Assembly (NCBI RefSeq): GCF_005280585.1
Contig: NZ_SZVO01000006.1
Location: forward strand, 408,029-472,028
Origin: Dyadobacter frigoris
GTDB lineage: Bacteria > Bacteroidota > Bacteroidia > Cytophagales > Spirosomataceae
DNA: 64,000 bases
Reading direction: 5' to 3'
Shown here: one piece after another, positions 63,678 through 64,000 of the stretch
Position numbering within the stretch: position 1 is the first letter of the stretch
How the letters are laid out: every line of letters starts with the position of its first letter
Position numbers and translations under genes: made by a program
Notes under the pieces: generated by a model
Databases searched by the model: none
The model's input: only the letters and a program-made list of their open reading frames with translations
Told to the model about the DNA's origin: nothing

Positions 63678-64000
63678 CATGCCTTAGCTAAAGCTTCTGC
63701 TAACAAATAGGGCTTAAACGCGACGTAGTTTACGGAGTTGCGTTTTAAGCCTCTGTTGAACTGAGGCTTCGGTAGCTGTTTCTATGGGATTTTAATAAAG
63801 GGCTGTTGTTCCTGGATAGGAGACTGAGATGGAGAAAATGTCATAATGTACCATAATGCGTGGGCCGTCTAATCGTATTTCAGGCCGAAGTTGGAGGCTA
63901 CATTGAAGACAACTTTTAAAATAAGTATTTTTTCGCCATTTCACTTTTTTTCGCCAATAGGTTACCAGGCCGGACTTGCGGCTTTTTGTAACGATCAGAA
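63678..64000. other. Noncoding end region with hairpin
   Basis: 323 bases to the window end. The only element seen is the attC-like hairpin at 63698-63761. The rest shows no supported gene; a gene may begin beyond the window. Confidence 0.5.
63698..63761. repeat. attC-like imperfect hairpin
   Basis: Stem GGCTTAAA-CGCGAC (63711-63724) pairs with GTTGCG-T-TTTAAGCC (63737-63751) with one extrahelical T and a 12-base loop. It is flanked by TGCTAAC (63698) and GTTGAAC (63755-63761); the latter fits the integron core GTTRRRY. The TAAC/GTTG ends can pair. Size (64 bases) and bulge fit an integron recombination site. The 5' core departs from RYYYAAC at one base and no integrase is visible, so a plain terminator is the alternative. 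Confidence 0.4.

Overview
The window looks like a chromosomal stretch of a Bacteroidota bacterium, most likely Cytophagales close to Dyadobacter. This is an inference from family content: a large paralogous set of ~800-residue FtsX/MacB-type permeases ending in NPVKSLKSE, a T9SS-sorted esterase, DUF1800/DUF1501 neighbours, DUF2281/PIN toxin-antitoxin genes and CCC-N3-GGG hairpin repeats.

1-2.7 kb holds an ECF sigma factor and a secreted class A beta-lactamase-fold hydrolase that lacks the deacylating Glu. 3.0-25.9 kb is the dominant system. Seven paralogous ABC permeases, one ATPase and one HlyD-type adaptor all run leftward, and a sigma-54 (NtrC-type) response regulator is divergent at the head. 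The order is adaptor, ATPase, permeases 7, 6, 5, 4, then a vapBC-like pair, then a small secreted protein with permeases 3, 2, 1. A sigma-54 promoter lies upstream of the adaptor. A related upstream block at nearly the same distance from a weaker sigma-54-like site precedes the second permease group, suggesting one regulon. The likely partner histidine kinase sits about 10 kb away at 35.5 kb.

26-37 kb carries a GH127 arabinofuranosidase, a LEA-type lipid/stress protein whose 3' end is in a 194-bp tandem duplication, a PPOX-fold stress protein, and a thiamine salvage cluster (thiM, thiE, thiD, tenA) under a TPP riboswitch. About 1.1 kb of 125-bp tandem repeats built from two palindromic hairpins separates thiM from thiE. 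A HAD phosphatase and the histidine kinase follow. 37-45 kb holds the DUF1501/DUF1800 pair, two paralogous Cys-rich lipoproteins, two APC permeases and a PLC-fold protein.

45-52 kb is an AT-rich island beginning at tRNA-Lys(CTT). It carries a decayed serine recombinase, two polytopic GT-C-like membrane proteins, an SGNH/sialate-esterase-like T9SS cargo, a family 2 glycosyltransferase and a fragment of a YhcG-type nuclease. 52-60.8 kb is a metabolic/stress unit: universal stress protein, P2-type cation ATPase, cupin, acetate kinase, phosphoketolase, universal stress protein. The last 3 kb is accessory DNA with an IS110 remnant, an unrecognised membrane-anchored 566-residue protein and an attC-like hairpin just downstream of it.
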